From the NCBI GenBank assembly GCA_947623455.1, contig OX392543.1, positions 21,140,757 to 21,204,756 of the forward strand: 64,000 bases of DNA. The letters are read 5' to 3'. The notes under the pieces were generated by a model. The model was not told the DNA's origin. It did no database searches and saw only the letters and a list, made by a program, of their open reading frames with translations. How positions within the stretch are numbered: the stretch's first letter is position 1; every line of letters begins with the position of its first letter. Shown here piece after piece: positions 38,701 to 53,700 of this stretch. This DNA comes from Mimachlamys varia (Eukaryota; Mollusca; Bivalvia; Pectinida; Pectinidae). Position numbers and translations under genes: made by a program.

Positions 38701-41700
38701 TAGAATATGATATTTCAATCTATTCCAAGCACAAGTAATATCAATGACTAGGTTTATTTGTAGAAATTTTCAGGTTTAACCAAATAACATATTGCAAAAA
38801 AAGAAAAGTTGTGGGAAAATATTGTTTTACACTTTTTTGTATGGCGAAACGATACTATATTCTTGTGTATTACGATACACCGATTTTTCAATATATCATG
38901 ATTCCCTTATAACGGTATAATTTCTTTTCCATGTGGAGATATTTTTCAGTTAGTCTTGCCTAATCTTCTATAACTCTAAAAAATATCAAGTACGCATTGC
39001 TTTTACATAATTTTTTAACACTAAAATATCAAATGTTATTTATATAAAATTGTTACAATTTGTTCATAGAAAATAATGTCCCAATATTTCGAAAGATTTT
39101 TTTCATGGTAAATTTCTAAACAATAAGAATCATGTACATATCAGTTGAAGAGACACCAATACACGTTAAGTGACAATAAGTACAGGTAAGAAATGCTAAT
39201 TACAGGTATCTCTGTCTTCAGGTAAATATTCAGGTGCAAATTAATTATATACATACCTGGCCATCACTCATCAACTGCTTCCCAGTTTCTTCCATAGCTA
39301 GTGGTGTATACGCATAATTCTCCGATACCATTATAAAGGTATTAACACTTTGTCATTAACTTGTCATGTCGATTTTTGTTTTCACTTAGTCAAAAAAAAA
39401 TCGTTGGAAAAGGCGTTAATCGATATTTGAACATCAATATTTTACCTATTTGACAATAAGCAGAGTGTTTCTCTCACAACAGCAGCTTTTAAAGCCGGCT
39501 AGAGTTAGAATACGAGAATTGCTACACAGAGTCCACATGGCGGTATAAGTATTATACATATGAATAGAAACGGGACATGTTTCACATTGACACGAGCTCA
39601 AGGCAAAGAGGCTCCCACTGGGGGAGATCCGCTTTTTCAGAGAACTATCACTCAAAAACAAGAAAATCAATAATTTTATTGACGGTAGCATTTTTTCAAT
39701 ATACGATAGGAAAGTTGCATTAAACTTGAACATTTTTCATACTCTCTTAAGTTTATCAATATTTTTATTTATACAATAAAAAACTGTGTGTCGTTTGAAA
39801 TAAAGAAGTTCGCCGTGAAGAGCTATCGATCAGTTTCGTGTGACTTACTTGACTAAAGACCTATTCCGGAACTTAAAAACCATAGTCGTTTATTACAATA
39901 CACGCCAGTTTATACATATTATCAATGACCTTAGCTGTTCATAAAATCGATCCGAAAACTGCCCTACGTTTTTGTTTTGAATTGACTTTCTCAGTTTCAG
40001 GTTGACTATTGATCAACAGCCGATACATAATTCGTACTCTCCTTCATACAGTAAGTCTTGACCAAGTTACTTTAAGAAATGTAAACTTAACAAAGCATTT
40101 AAAATGTTCAACAGGTTCATTTATTGAAAAATCTTTAATCAAATGTAAACAAAATCGGGAGAGTTTCTAGTAAGTTGGTAGAGGGTACGTAAAGTAAGCT
40201 CTAAGAAGTTGTTAGAGGGTACCGGAAGTTAGCTCTAGTGTGTTGTTAGAGGGTAGCGGAAGTTAGCTTTAGCAAGTTGTTAGAGGGTACCGGAAGTTAG
40301 CTCTAGTGTGTTGTTAGAGGGTACCGGAAGTTAGCTCTAGCAAGTTGTTAGAGGGTACCGGAAGTTAGCTCTAGTGTGTTGTTAGAGGGTAGCGGAAGTT
40401 AGCTCTAGCAAGATGTTAAAGGGTACCGGAAGTTAGCTCTAGTCAGTTGTTAGAGAGTACCGGAAGTTAGTTTTAGTGAGTTGTTAGAGGGTACCGGAAG
40501 TTAGCTCTAGTTAGTTGTTAGAGGGTACCGGAAGTTAGCTCTAGTTAGTTGTAAGAGGGTACAAGAAAATAGTTATATTTAGTTGTAAGAGGGTTTAGAA
40601 AGTTAGTTTTATTCAGTTGCTAGAGGTTACCGGTGGTTAGTTCAAGTTTTTTTAGAGGGTACCGGAAGTTAAAAGAGGGCATATAAAGTTGTAAGAGGGC
40701 TACGTTACTACCTCACCATTTTGATTGTCATGTATTTCGCGAATATATTATTTCGCCAAAGCTACCTCTTCTCAAATATTCGCGAACACATGATTTCGCG
40801 AACGCTGATCTAGTGATGACTTTAAATTCGCGAATGATGAACTTTTAGCAACATGATCTTTGCAATAATCGATTGGTCGCCATATTATTCATAAGAGTAA
40901 TGTAATTGTTTTTTTTTTTAAACAAAAATGTACCTGAAAAGTCAAGAGATTCAGTCATGTGATACATACTATGTCTAGGCAAATGAAATATACGGAGCAA
41001 CTCACCATTGATTCACAGTGTCTTGAATATGACGGGATATCCATTACGCACCGTGTAATATGTTATTCTAATCCCATATAATTAATAAACACTAGTTGTC
41101 ACACCAGTAACGTCTGTGACGATTATCCTTCTGCTTATTTAGTAAAACAATGAAATGAATACTTTGCGTGATATAAATTCTGTTGTTGTACATGTGTTAA
41201 CACCTAATATCACACGCATGCTCGACCTCCGACCTCTGGCCTACATGTATAACCTTACAAATTTCATTACGTCACCCAGACGCATTAAAATGCATAAAAT
41301 GTATTACATAATCATATATTTTAGACAAAGCGTGACAAGATTGACAGATAATCAAGTCTATATCGGATCACATTTCACGGAAAACATAGATAAATTTCAT
41401 CCGGATATAGGAGTTTGGTTAAGCAATCTTCAAACGCTTTTCAATAACAATTGGAGATCTGTTTAGAGTTAACTTTCTTTTGATTCGCACTATTAGTATA
41501 TGGGATACGCAGAGAGGGATAGAATTAGAAGGAGTTATCGAGAACACAATAAAATGATTAAATTTGAAATATCTAGACAATAATATATTTTAAAAGATAA
41601 GATTATTATAAAAATATCCTTGTAAATTTGAATGTAATGAGGCATATCTTTCGTGCTTTTTGTCCCAGAATTCCTGATAGTATGATAAATACTCCTAACT

Positions 41701-44700
41701 CGTTGTGAGCAAAGTGCTTCGGTGTATTGCACAGTATGGTGATAAGTACGTATACACCGGCTAATTAATTCAACCCGTCAGCACATATGTCTGTCAAAAG
41801 TCTAATTAGTTTTAATCAAGGTAGCCTCTCACAATGTAGCCAAATCGCCACCTATATGTTATATATATTACAACAGCGTGTAAGGATATGTACACATGTA
41901 CCTGTGTTAGGGTTGCATCGATGAAATACACACTTGAGTGTGAAAAATGAACAGATATTTCGATTTCGATTATACGAAAACAACGCAACACTTCCATAAT
42001 GTTAGCCGGAAAATAATTACGGATATTTTAATTTATCACCAATCAAACTCTATAGCGTATATTTATCTATTATGGCCCTGTTTAGAGGGCACTATTGCCT
42101 CATAGTATTGTCGAGGGATGGAATAGTGCCTGAGCCGAAGGCGAGGGCACTATCTCATCACGAGACAATACTATGAGTGAATAGTGCCCTCTCAACAGGG
42201 CCATAATGGGTTTAGTACATCACTCTTCCATTCAAATACATATGTATACACCAATATTCTTTGTATTGTGATATATATACCATGACCAGCTTTGGGTCAA
42301 TTCCAGAGTCAGCCATCTTCAAGCAGAACACAGTAGCACGACGTAATAGTGACGTAACTCAATAGTGACGTCATAATAGATTCACGTTGAACATCGCGCC
42401 GAATTTGATAGTGCCCGGGTGAGCGGGCACTATCGCTTCATAGTATCCATGTGTGTAGCCAATGGGAAGGCAGTATTCAGTCACGTGATGTACTAAAGTA
42501 TTATAGGTACACAGTGCAAAACAGATTGACTGTCAGCGCGAAAAAATGTCCACACCGCAAACAGTTTGGAGGCTGATTAAGCGTAAAATTCCATATTCTA
42601 AAGTATTGACTTTTACAGAAGTTGAAATATTCAATCGAACCTCAAACTTTTAAACCACATACAGTATTCGCCGTAATAAGCGCCCAAAATGGTTCCAAAC
42701 GGGGCGCTTAATAGGATAGCAAAATCTTGGAAATGGACGAAAAAAATCGGTTTTATAAAGTAAATAAGTGCAATGTGTTGTTACAAGAATGGGCAGGACT
42801 CATGATGCACGTTGTCAATTTTGGACAATGTGTACACACATACATTTATTGTACCTATATCTGTGGGAGGACTTTTCTTGTAAACATACATATACTCACA
42901 GTGAGATTTACTGTTGTGTACCGTTAAAAAGAATAATTTATTTGTGTCACGATTAGTACGGGCGCTTATATAATTTTAATACCTCTGCATAAAGGGGATT
43001 GGCGGTGATGGGGGAGGGGCGCTAATTACGGTGAATACGGTACATGGAAAATCTGATGGTTTTACAAAATACATACAATGTATCACTGTATATTTAAATG
43101 TGTCTGTAATAATTATATAAGAAACCAACTGAAAAACACAGCAGATGATATTATAAGATCAAAAAGACAAGGAAATATTAACATATTCATTACTTTAATT
43201 TCAACATTAAAATAAAGAATATGAAAATGATAATAATAGTATGTAGACAAAGTGTACTGTACTGTAAATTTAAACAAATGTTTGTTATGGCGCAATATGT
43301 ATATGCTTCACATACTGTACAAAGTAATTAATATGATTTAAAAATCAATAACAGAAAGATGATTTAGTATTGTGTATAAAATGTTTTGTATTATTGGAAA
43401 GGAGGGATCTCAGGGCTCCTCAACCCTGGCCCTCCTTCATACCATGTGATGAGGGATTAAAATATAAGAGAGAAAAATAAGTGTCAGTCTCTTTCCTGTC
43501 TACATTTGTCAGTTTGGTTTTTCTCGTGTGGGCCTTAGTTGGTCAATCGTCTCAGGAGCGAACTACACTTAGAATTTCCTGTACAGCGTGATCGTACAAA
43601 AATATTCATAACTGTTATTACAATGTAAATTCTGATAACTTAAAGGCCCAATATACGTAACTTCAGGAAATTTGTCGGGATTCTGAAAAATTATGAAAAA
43701 AAAATCCAGTTGATAACCATGAAAAAAAAAAAACTAAAACGAAGTAAACATGAGTGGTAACTAACAAGAAACTCTTGACAGAAAAATCCAAAGAATTGGA
43801 AATAATTCAGTTGGGGCCCACTTCAACAACAAACCGAAGGTAGAAGATAGCTAGAAATGGACGCGTGTTTACAAATACCGTGTTTCAACTGCTGCTGTAC
43901 TGGTAACCGCGTAAGAATTCATTTTGAATATTGCTGATACGTATCAGTTAATCCTAACTAAATCTATAAATATAATAAGTTATAAGGCTTGATTTTCGCT
44001 TCAAGATTTTGCCGAAAGTTACGTTTATTGGGCCTTTAAAGCAACATACTGGTATATGTAGATAAGTGTTACAAACATAGAAATTAAATTTAAATAACCA
44101 TGTAAATGGTTTGAAATCATAAAAACGTCATCACTAGCATTTTGCTCCCAAGGAAACAAGACTCATTGCACCGTTAACGTTATTGTACGAGTGTCAGGAA
44201 CTATCGCTTATATTGCACCTCGTAAATTGTAATGCAAATGATCCGTGTAAAGGATAAACTATATATTATATCAGTTATTTGGTATATTTGGTCCGCCATG
44301 ATGTCGGAAATTCATAAAGTCACTGTTTTGCTGTTCTATATATTTGTGAAATGTATTACATTGTAGAATATGCCATGTATATGCAATGTATGTATGGCAC
44401 AAAGACATGTGTGTCTATTGCTTAATAAAGAATTAATTATATCCGTTTTTAAGTGAATTTTTCAATGATAGCAACTTGAATACCTGGCAATCACACGTGG
44501 GTGGATCCTTATATATGTATCATCGATTCATTCCTTAGAATTCAGGACAAAACACAAATAGTTTTTCTGCATTCAAGTTTTGAAAGATAACGTCCAATAC
44601 CTTACCATTTTACTTTCATAATTATAAATATTATCTTACTTCATGTTCTTGAAAATTTACACTTGCGGACTCAGTATCTGTACCACCTTACTATTTGTCT

Positions 44701-47700
44701 TCTTACCCCCCCCCCCCCCCCCCCCCCTTCCTCTCCCTCTCTGTTAATGTATTGTAGTTTGATTTTGAACCAGGACTAAATGTTTGTAAACTCCCCATTT
44801 CCGGAAATTTGCAGACCAAACTATTTTTCTATTGTTTTTTTAAACCACACATACTTTAAGTATCTTCAAATATTGAAAATACTTAAAAAAAAACAATATG
44901 TATTGAAGATACTTAAAAAACAATACGTATTGAAGATACTTAAAAAACAATACGTATTGAAGATACTTAAAAAACAATATGTGCAACTTAATTTCCAGAA
45001 GAAAATAATACATTGTATTCAAAATTTACCTCATAAGATTTAACAAATCCTATACCTGAAATGTAAATTATGCATACATTTTTTCATGGTCGCTTCCGCT
45101 ACTGTGCTGTAAGAGTGAAAAAGTTAGTGAGAGAATTATTAATGTAAGCTGTTTTGTAATACTGGACAAAAAATAATATATAAAAAAAAAAGTTTTTTCT
45201 GATTAATTCAAATTATATTTGTTATGTCATCAATTATGTGTGCTTTGACAAACTGTTAATTATGGCCTGGGGTTAAATTATGTTTGTTCCTCACAACACA
45301 ATTCTAGATATTTTTTATTCATGAAAAATTTACTGGCTGTATTTTACTTCTCTTTCACATCTCCCTAGTTTGAAAACTTTATCAGATATCCAAGTGATCA
45401 AAGCATTTTTTTTATGATTCAATATTTTAGAGGGTATGTCTTGGACTCGGCGGCTGTGATAGGAATTTGTCGAAATTGTTGTTAGAGTTGTCTCCCTTCC
45501 TACGATGAAATCTGATACAGTGAGGCAGATATCTAAATATGCAGTTTTTTACATGAATTGACGAATGAAATAACCTTCCAAGATAAGACAAAATAAACGA
45601 CGATGAAATAGACTAATAAAATATGCAAGTAATGTGATAAATAGTTCAGTAAAATTTTCGTGAGCTGTGGTATTGTGTGCGATGTGACTCAAAGACATAT
45701 GGACTCAAGTCTGACAGAACAGCTTAATTAAAGGCCAAATATACATAACTTTCGGCAAAACCTGAAGCGAAAATCAAGCCTTACAACTTTTTTATATTTT
45801 AAGATTAACTGATATCAGCAATATCCAAGATGAATTCTAACGCGGTTACCGGTACGACAGCTGTTGAAACACGGTATTTGTAAACAAGCGTCCATTTTAA
45901 ACTGTCTTCTAACTTCGGCTTGTTGTTGAAGTGGGGCAAAACCTGAATTATTTTCAATTCTTTAGATTTTTCTGTCAAGAGTTTCTTGTTAGATACGGCT
46001 TAGGTTTACTTCGTTTTAGGCTTATTTTGCATGGTTATCAACTGGATTATTTTACGAATTTTTCAGGATTACAAAATAATTCCTGAAGTTACGTATATTT
46101 GGCCTTCAAAGTTTTCTCTGTCATGCGTATTGGACCTACATGAGTGCTTTGGGAGCGTTTCGGCCACGTTCAGGGAACAGATTACCATCTGCTGTAAGGA
46201 AAACGAATACTCTTGCCAAATTCAATACAGATTTAAAGGTACAATTTGAGAAGAAAAAAAAACCTTATTTATATGAACAGCATAGAGACATGTACAATGA
46301 CGGCACATGATCTTGCGCACCCAAGGATTCAATCGCCGACAGTAAATGAAAACGATATATACAGTGAATCGTAAAAACTAAGACAAAATGCTTCTTTTCC
46401 ATTAAATTCAACAAAAACATTGATATATTTTTGATATACATACCCCCTGTTTCAACCAGGTGTAAACAATTAAACATGGCACATGATTTTGCGCAGTACG
46501 TTGATTTTGCATGTATAGTAATCCCATGGTGGCCAAGAAGTGCAAATAAACAACCAATTATTAGGTTGGGAACACATGAAATAGTATATAATCATCACTT
46601 TCAATGTTAATAAATTTCAAGTTTTTTACTTTTAATGAAATGATGACAGAAAACACATTGACTAGTGTGAAGGGGTGTGGGATTTTAACTTTCTTTGGTG
46701 CACATAGAACAAAGAAAGTCGTAATTTTCCTACAAACGTTTGATTGCCGTGCAAAATTTCAAATGCGCCCATTTAGGTCAATCATGCTCAGATATTAGGT
46801 ATGCGCAAGCGCATGTGCCGCGAAAGATCATGTTTCTATCCTACATGTAGTTGCACTCTCCAAGCATATATCTGACATTGCTTCTTTTTGTAATTGTGTT
46901 GTGAGTTTGTGTAATGTTGTTTGGTGTAAACATATTTTATTTACATAAAATGACAAAGGGATTAGTCAGTAAGTTTTGCCAACTTATAAATGTAATGTTG
47001 TCGTTTTTTACACTGTAAAAATGTGTTGACGTCATAATCATAATGACGTCAAAATAACCGCTCCAGATTTATGATCCTATATTACGGAACTGGTCCAAGG
47101 GTCATGAAACAATCTTAAGTCTAAAGTTGTCTTAAGTTTGGACTTAGCCAATCAACATTAACGTTACAAAAAGTAACGTCATACCTGATTGGCTAAGCAC
47201 AAACTTAAGTTTAAAGATTGTTTCATGATCTCTAGGCCTGGCCCCGAGATCATGAAACAATCTTAGACTTAAGTTTGTGTTTAGCCAATCAGGTATGACG
47301 TTACTTTTTGTAACGTTATTTGTTATTGGCTAAGTCCAAATGTAAGAAAACTTTAGACTTAAGATTGTTTCATGACCCTGGGGCCTGGTGTTATTAGTGT
47401 GATGAATTGCAATGCATAGCAAATGTAAATATTAGGAAATAACATACATTGGCTTTAATGATTCATCTAGTCTCTTTTCGGTAGTGTTACGTGAAATAAA
47501 ACTCCTCGCGAAAGTCAGTTATAGAGATGTCGCGAAGTAAGTGATTTTCATAAAAAGCTCTTCCAGTATGTTAACACACAAGGGTTAAAATCTTAATAAA
47601 TTGGAAAAAATGACATGATTATGTATCATAAAATATCTGAAATGTAAATATAACCATTTAACGTCTCTCAGATTTATATTATGAATGCAATCTGGGTGCC

Positions 47701-50700
47701 AGATAAATACAAAGGACGTCATTCTATTTATCTATTCATCAATGATTGGTTACAGGCAATAGTGTAATAGGAAAGTAACAGTGCACGACAAGACCGGGGT
47801 TTGAACCCCACAACTTCCGAAATCTGGACACGACAAGACCGGGGTTTGAACCCCACAACTTCCGAAATCTGGACACGACAAGACCGGGGTTTGAACCCAA
47901 AAACTTCCGAAATCTGGACACGACAAGACCGGTGTTTGAACCCCACAACTTCCGAAATCTGGACACGACAAGACCGGGGTTTGAACCCCACAACTTCCGA
48001 AATCTGGACACGACAAGACCGGGGTTTGAACCCAAAAACTTCCGAAATCTGGACACGACAAGACCGGGGTTTGAACCCAACAACTTCCGAAATCTGGACA
48101 CGACAAGACCGGGGTTTGAACCCAACAACTTCCGAAATCTGGACACGACAAGACCGGGGTTTGAACCCAACAACTTCCGAAATCTGGACACAACAAGACC
48201 GGTGTTTGAACCAAAAAACTTCCGAAATCTGGACACAACAAGACCGGGGTTTGAACCCAAAAACTTCCGAACTCTGGACACGACAAGACCGGGGTTTGAA
48301 CCCAAAAACTTCCGAACTCTGGACACGACAAGACCGGGGTTTGAACCCAAAAACTTCCGAAATCTGGACACGACAAGACCGGGGTTTGAACCCAACAACT
48401 TCCAAAATCTGGACACGACAAGACCGGGGTTTGAACCCAACAACTTCCGAAATCTGGACAAACACCCAAACAATTGAGCTATTCGGTTATGTCGCCTCGA
48501 GATAGCGCGGCTCCGAGGCCGGCTGTTCCCATGTCGTGCTATGTCACTAAGATACCACGAGGAAGGCACTCAGCACATTATACTAGCAACATGTGAACCA
48601 GTTCAATAGCCAAGATTCAACATTCATTTTTTTTATTATTGTCTCACCTTTTGTATAAAAACCACATTGTACATATTAAAATAAATTGAAACAATTCAGT
48701 TATCAATTAAAATGCATACGCAAATTATAATTCTAAGTAAAATATATAATGTAAGTATATTTCAGGCAAATATATAAATATGTAAACCTGTCTGCCTGTT
48801 ATGAGTGTGACCATTTCTGTGCAAAAAGATATGAAAATACATCAATTTATAATTTGCTGCTCTGCTAAAAAAAATCTTTGCTCTGAGTGAAAAAAGAAAG
48901 AAAAAAAAATTAAAATGCATACGTGAATAAAAGAGCCACACATTATATATTGAGTTCTGAGACACTCTATACCATTCATACACTAGTTAGTCATTATAGG
49001 TGCCTACATACTAAAATAATGAAATATTTAAGCAATGAATGTTTAAGCAAATGTTGTTACAGTCCTATAACACATATTGTTTTATGTAAGTTTGTCAGCA
49101 ATATAAAAATGTGTGTTATAGGACTGTAACAATATCTGCTAAAATGTCCATTACTTATATTTACATTTTGATAGAATTATTGTGCTTTATTTAGTTTCTT
49201 CAGACCGATTTTAAACAGGAAATCAAGTGTAGTCACCAAAGAAGTTGATGACGTAACAATAGAGATTGATGACGTCACAATAGCAACTGCTGTTATAGTC
49301 TGAGGCACTGGGTGTTATAGGCGTATGGCAAATGTAAATATACAATGCTGAGGCACTCCATCACTAGATACCACGATGGCCATTCACTCATAATTATCAT
49401 TTACTCTACCGTTCGTCACTCAAGGCCCAATATACGTTACTTTCGGCAAAACTTGAAGGGAAAATTAAGCCTAATAACTATTTATATTTATAGATTTAGT
49501 TAAGATTAATTGATATCAGCAATATTCAAGATGAATTCTTACGCGGCTACCGGTTCAGCAGCAGTTGAAACTCGGTATTTGTAAACACGCGTCCATTTTG
49601 AACTGCCTTCTATTTTCGGCTTGTTGTTGAAGTGGGCCCCATCTGAACTATTTTCAATTCTTTGGATTTTTCTGTCAAGAATTTCTTGTAAGTTACCGAT
49701 CAGGTTTACTTCGTTTTAGGCTTTTTTTTTTTTGCATGGTTATCAACTGGATTTTTCTTCAGAATTTTTCAGAATCACGAAAAATTTCCTGGTTTTACGT
49801 ATATTGGGCACGACAAGACCGGGGTTTGAACCCCACAACTTCCGAAATCTGGACACGACAAGACCGGGGTTTGAACCCAAAAACTTCCGAAATCTGGACA
49901 CGACAAGACCGGGGTTTGAACCCAACAACTTCCGAAATCTGGACACGACAAGACCGGGGTTTGAACCCAACAACTTCCGAAATCTGGACACGACAAGACC
50001 GGGGTTTGAACCCAACAACTTCCGAAATCTGGACACAACAAGACCGGTGTTTGAACCAAAAAACTTCCGAAATCTGGACACAACAAGACCGGGGTTTGAA
50101 CCCAAAAACTTCCGAACTCTGGACACGACAAGACCGGGGTTTGAACCCAAAAACTTCCGAACTCTGGACACGACAAGACCGGTGTTTGAACCCCACAACT
50201 TCCGAAATCTGGACACGACAAGACCGGGGTTTGAACCCAACAACTTCCAAAATCTGGACACGACAAGACCGGGGTTTGAACCAAAAAACTTCCGAAATCT
50301 GGACACAACAAGACCGGTGTTTGAACCAAAAAACTTCCGAAATCTGGACACAACAAGACCGGGGTTTGAACCCAAAAACTTCCGAACTCTGGACACGACA
50401 AGACCGGGGTTTGAACCCAAAAACTTCCGAACTCTGGACACGACAAGACCGGGGTTTGAACCCAAAAACTTCCGAAATCTGGACACGACAAGACCGGGGT
50501 TTGAACCCAACAACTTCCAAAATCTGGACACGACAAGACCGGGGTTTGAACCCAACAACTTCCGAAATCTGGACAAACACCCAAACAATTGAGCTATTCG
50601 GTTATGTCGCCTCGAGATAGCGCGGCTCCGAGGCCGGCTGTTCCCATGTCGTGCTATGTCACTAAGATACCACGAGGAAGGCACTCAGCACATTATACTA

Positions 50701-53700
50701 GCAACATGTGAACCAGTTCAATAGCCAAGATTCAACATTCATTTTTTTTATTATTGTCTCACCTTTTGTATAAAAACCACATTGTACATATTAAAATAAA
50801 TTGAAACAATTCAGTTATCAATTAAAATGCATACGCAAATTATAATTCTAAGTAAAATATATAATGTAAGTATATTTCAGGCAAATATATAAATATGTAA
50901 ACCTGTCTGCCTGTTATGAGTGTGACCATTTCTGTGCAAAAAGATATGAAAATACATCAATTTATAATTTGCTGCTCTGCTAAAAAAAATCTTTGCTCTG
51001 AGTGAAAAAAGAAAGAAAAAAAAATTAAAATGCATACGTGAATAAAAGAGCCACACATTATATATTGAGTTCTGAGACACTCTATACCATTCATACACTA
51101 GTTAGTCATTATAGGTGCCTACATACTAAAATAATGAAATATTTAAGCAATGAATGTTTAAGCAAATGTTGTTACAGTCCTATAACACATATTGTTTTAT
51201 GTAAGTTTGTCAGCAATATAAAAATGTGTGTTATAGGACTGTAACAATATCTGCTAAAATGTCCATTACTTATATTTACATTTTGATAGAATTATTGTGC
51301 TTTATTTAGTTTCTTCAGACCGATTTTAAACAGGAAATCAAGTGTAGTCACCAAAGAAGTTGATGACGTAACAATAGAGATTGATGACGTCACAATAGCA
51401 ACTGCTGTTATAGTCTGAGGCACTGGGTGTTATAGGCGTATGGCAAATGTAAATATACAATGCTGAGGCACTCCATCACTAGATACCACGATGGCCATTC
51501 ACTCATAATTATCATTTACTCTACCGTTCGTCACTCAAGGCCCAATATACGTTACTTTCGGCAAAACTTGAAGGGAAAATTAAGCCTAATAACTATTTAT
51601 ATTTATAGATTTAGTTAAGATTAATTGATATCAGCAATATTCAAGATGAATTCTTACGCGGCTACCGGTTCAGCAGCAGTTGAAACTCGGTATTTGTAAA
51701 CACGCGTCCATTTTGAACTGCCTTCTATTTTCGGCTTGTTGTTGAAGTGGGCCCCATCTGAACTATTTTCAATTCTTTGGATTTTTCTGTCAAGAATTTC
51801 TTGTAAGTTACCGATCAGGTTTACTTCGTTTTAGGCTTTTTTTTTTTTGCATGGTTATCAACTGGATTTTTCTTCAGAATTTTTCAGAATCACGAAAAAT
51901 TTCCTGGTTTTACGTATATTGGGCCTTTAAACACATATCATAGGGAAAAAAGGAAAGAGTATTACTTAAAATGGCTCTATTTTAGCCGATATGTACTGAA
52001 CTTTTTAAATGCTAGAAGTTGTACTCTTTAATTGATAATATAAAGAGAAATATATCTAGATGAAGTTTCACCAATGCTGAAATACAACGAGGAAGGCACT
52101 CAGCACATTATACTAATCACAGTTGAACTGATCAATCAGCAATGCAGAACGTTAAGCAGGAAACAACAAAATAATGAAAAGAAAAATAATATTTACATTC
52201 CACATTGTGCCCTTCCGTTCAATCAATGTATCTTGATTGTATTCATAGGAGTATAGATACATTCTAGGCCATTGGACAATAATATGACGCCATTTTGGCG
52301 CCATATTGATCTTCGTTACGTCAACGCTTTAAAATAAGTGAACAAAAGAAAACTATCTGAAATGTAAAATTCACCAATGAACGTCTGTTAGATTGCATTT
52401 ATTGTCAATATGAATATGAGTTCCTTATATATATAATGACGTCCGTTTGGTACGTCACAGCCTGGTGTCAGAACCTATTGTCAAACCCGCCTGGGTGAAA
52501 GAAAAAGAGAACACCGAAGTGTCCACAAAACCTTAATCTGAACTCTAAAACGATTAAACGAATGGCAAAATATGGAAAATGGAAAGATTTACACCGATAC
52601 CATCGTAAAAGTACAGGAGAGTAAGTCCTGGGCCCGTATTCATGAAACCGTTCTCATGCTCAAGCTTGGATTCTGTGCTCAAGCCAGCTTTCTTAAAACT
52701 CTCCTTGATCATGTCGAAGAGTCAAAAAGTCAATGTAAATGTTGCTAACAGTTTTTGGCCTCATGTCTCTTCAACTTTTTTCCAAAACTTTGAAAAAGTT
52801 AGATTTTTTAAATAATTTATAGCAAGAACGAGAAATAAGGCTTGAGCATGAAATCCATGCTTGAGCATGATAATGGTTTCATGAATACGGGCCCAGGTGT
52901 TCCGGAAGAGTAATCATGTCCTGCTTCATCAACGACACCCGCCATGTAAATCTTGGTCACATCCATGTAAACATCATCAAGTCCTCGAAATGGGACCGAG
53001 TCATCATTGTCAATCACAACAGGTTAACACATTATGAGCATACTAAAAAACGCCCGTCTTAATATCACACATAATACAGAATATTTCTCAATGAGACAAA
53101 TATGGCGACCATAAAACGTGGCCATAGTTTTAGTGTATTGGACGTCAGCCGTTAGATGGAGAGGAAAAATTAATCTGGATCAGATACTAGGGCCTCCAAA
53201 CGTACCAATGGGCTCTCACACAAGTTCATGACGTTTACATTGTTTCCGGAGATCGACCGATACAATTTTCAAAGCAATGACGAAAGAGCCAAACAATCAA
53301 AAGATAAAATATTCCTCATATGGTAACATGATATAATTCATGTGTTACTTTAACTTGTCACTGAAAAGATCTTTTTGTATTGTAACAGCAGAAACAGACA
53401 GGAAGACGTCGGAACTGTTGCAGCCATTTAAATATTTAAAAGAAAAGGGTGCACTTTTTCCTATTCTCGTCATGCGGACCTATTGTGGTTGTAACATTGT
53501 ATGTATTGGTGTCGTTCTCCTGTCACTAGTCCCAGGGCATTGTACTCCCCCGTTCATGGATTTTTTTTCTCTCCAAACTGTTCGCGGTGTTCATATTTGA
53601 GCGCCCCCAGTCTGCTGTTTTGTACAGTGTTACTACCCTACTATGGACATTGCAGAGTTTGTTTGCATGATAGATCTGCTCGCAAGTTGATCTATTCGCC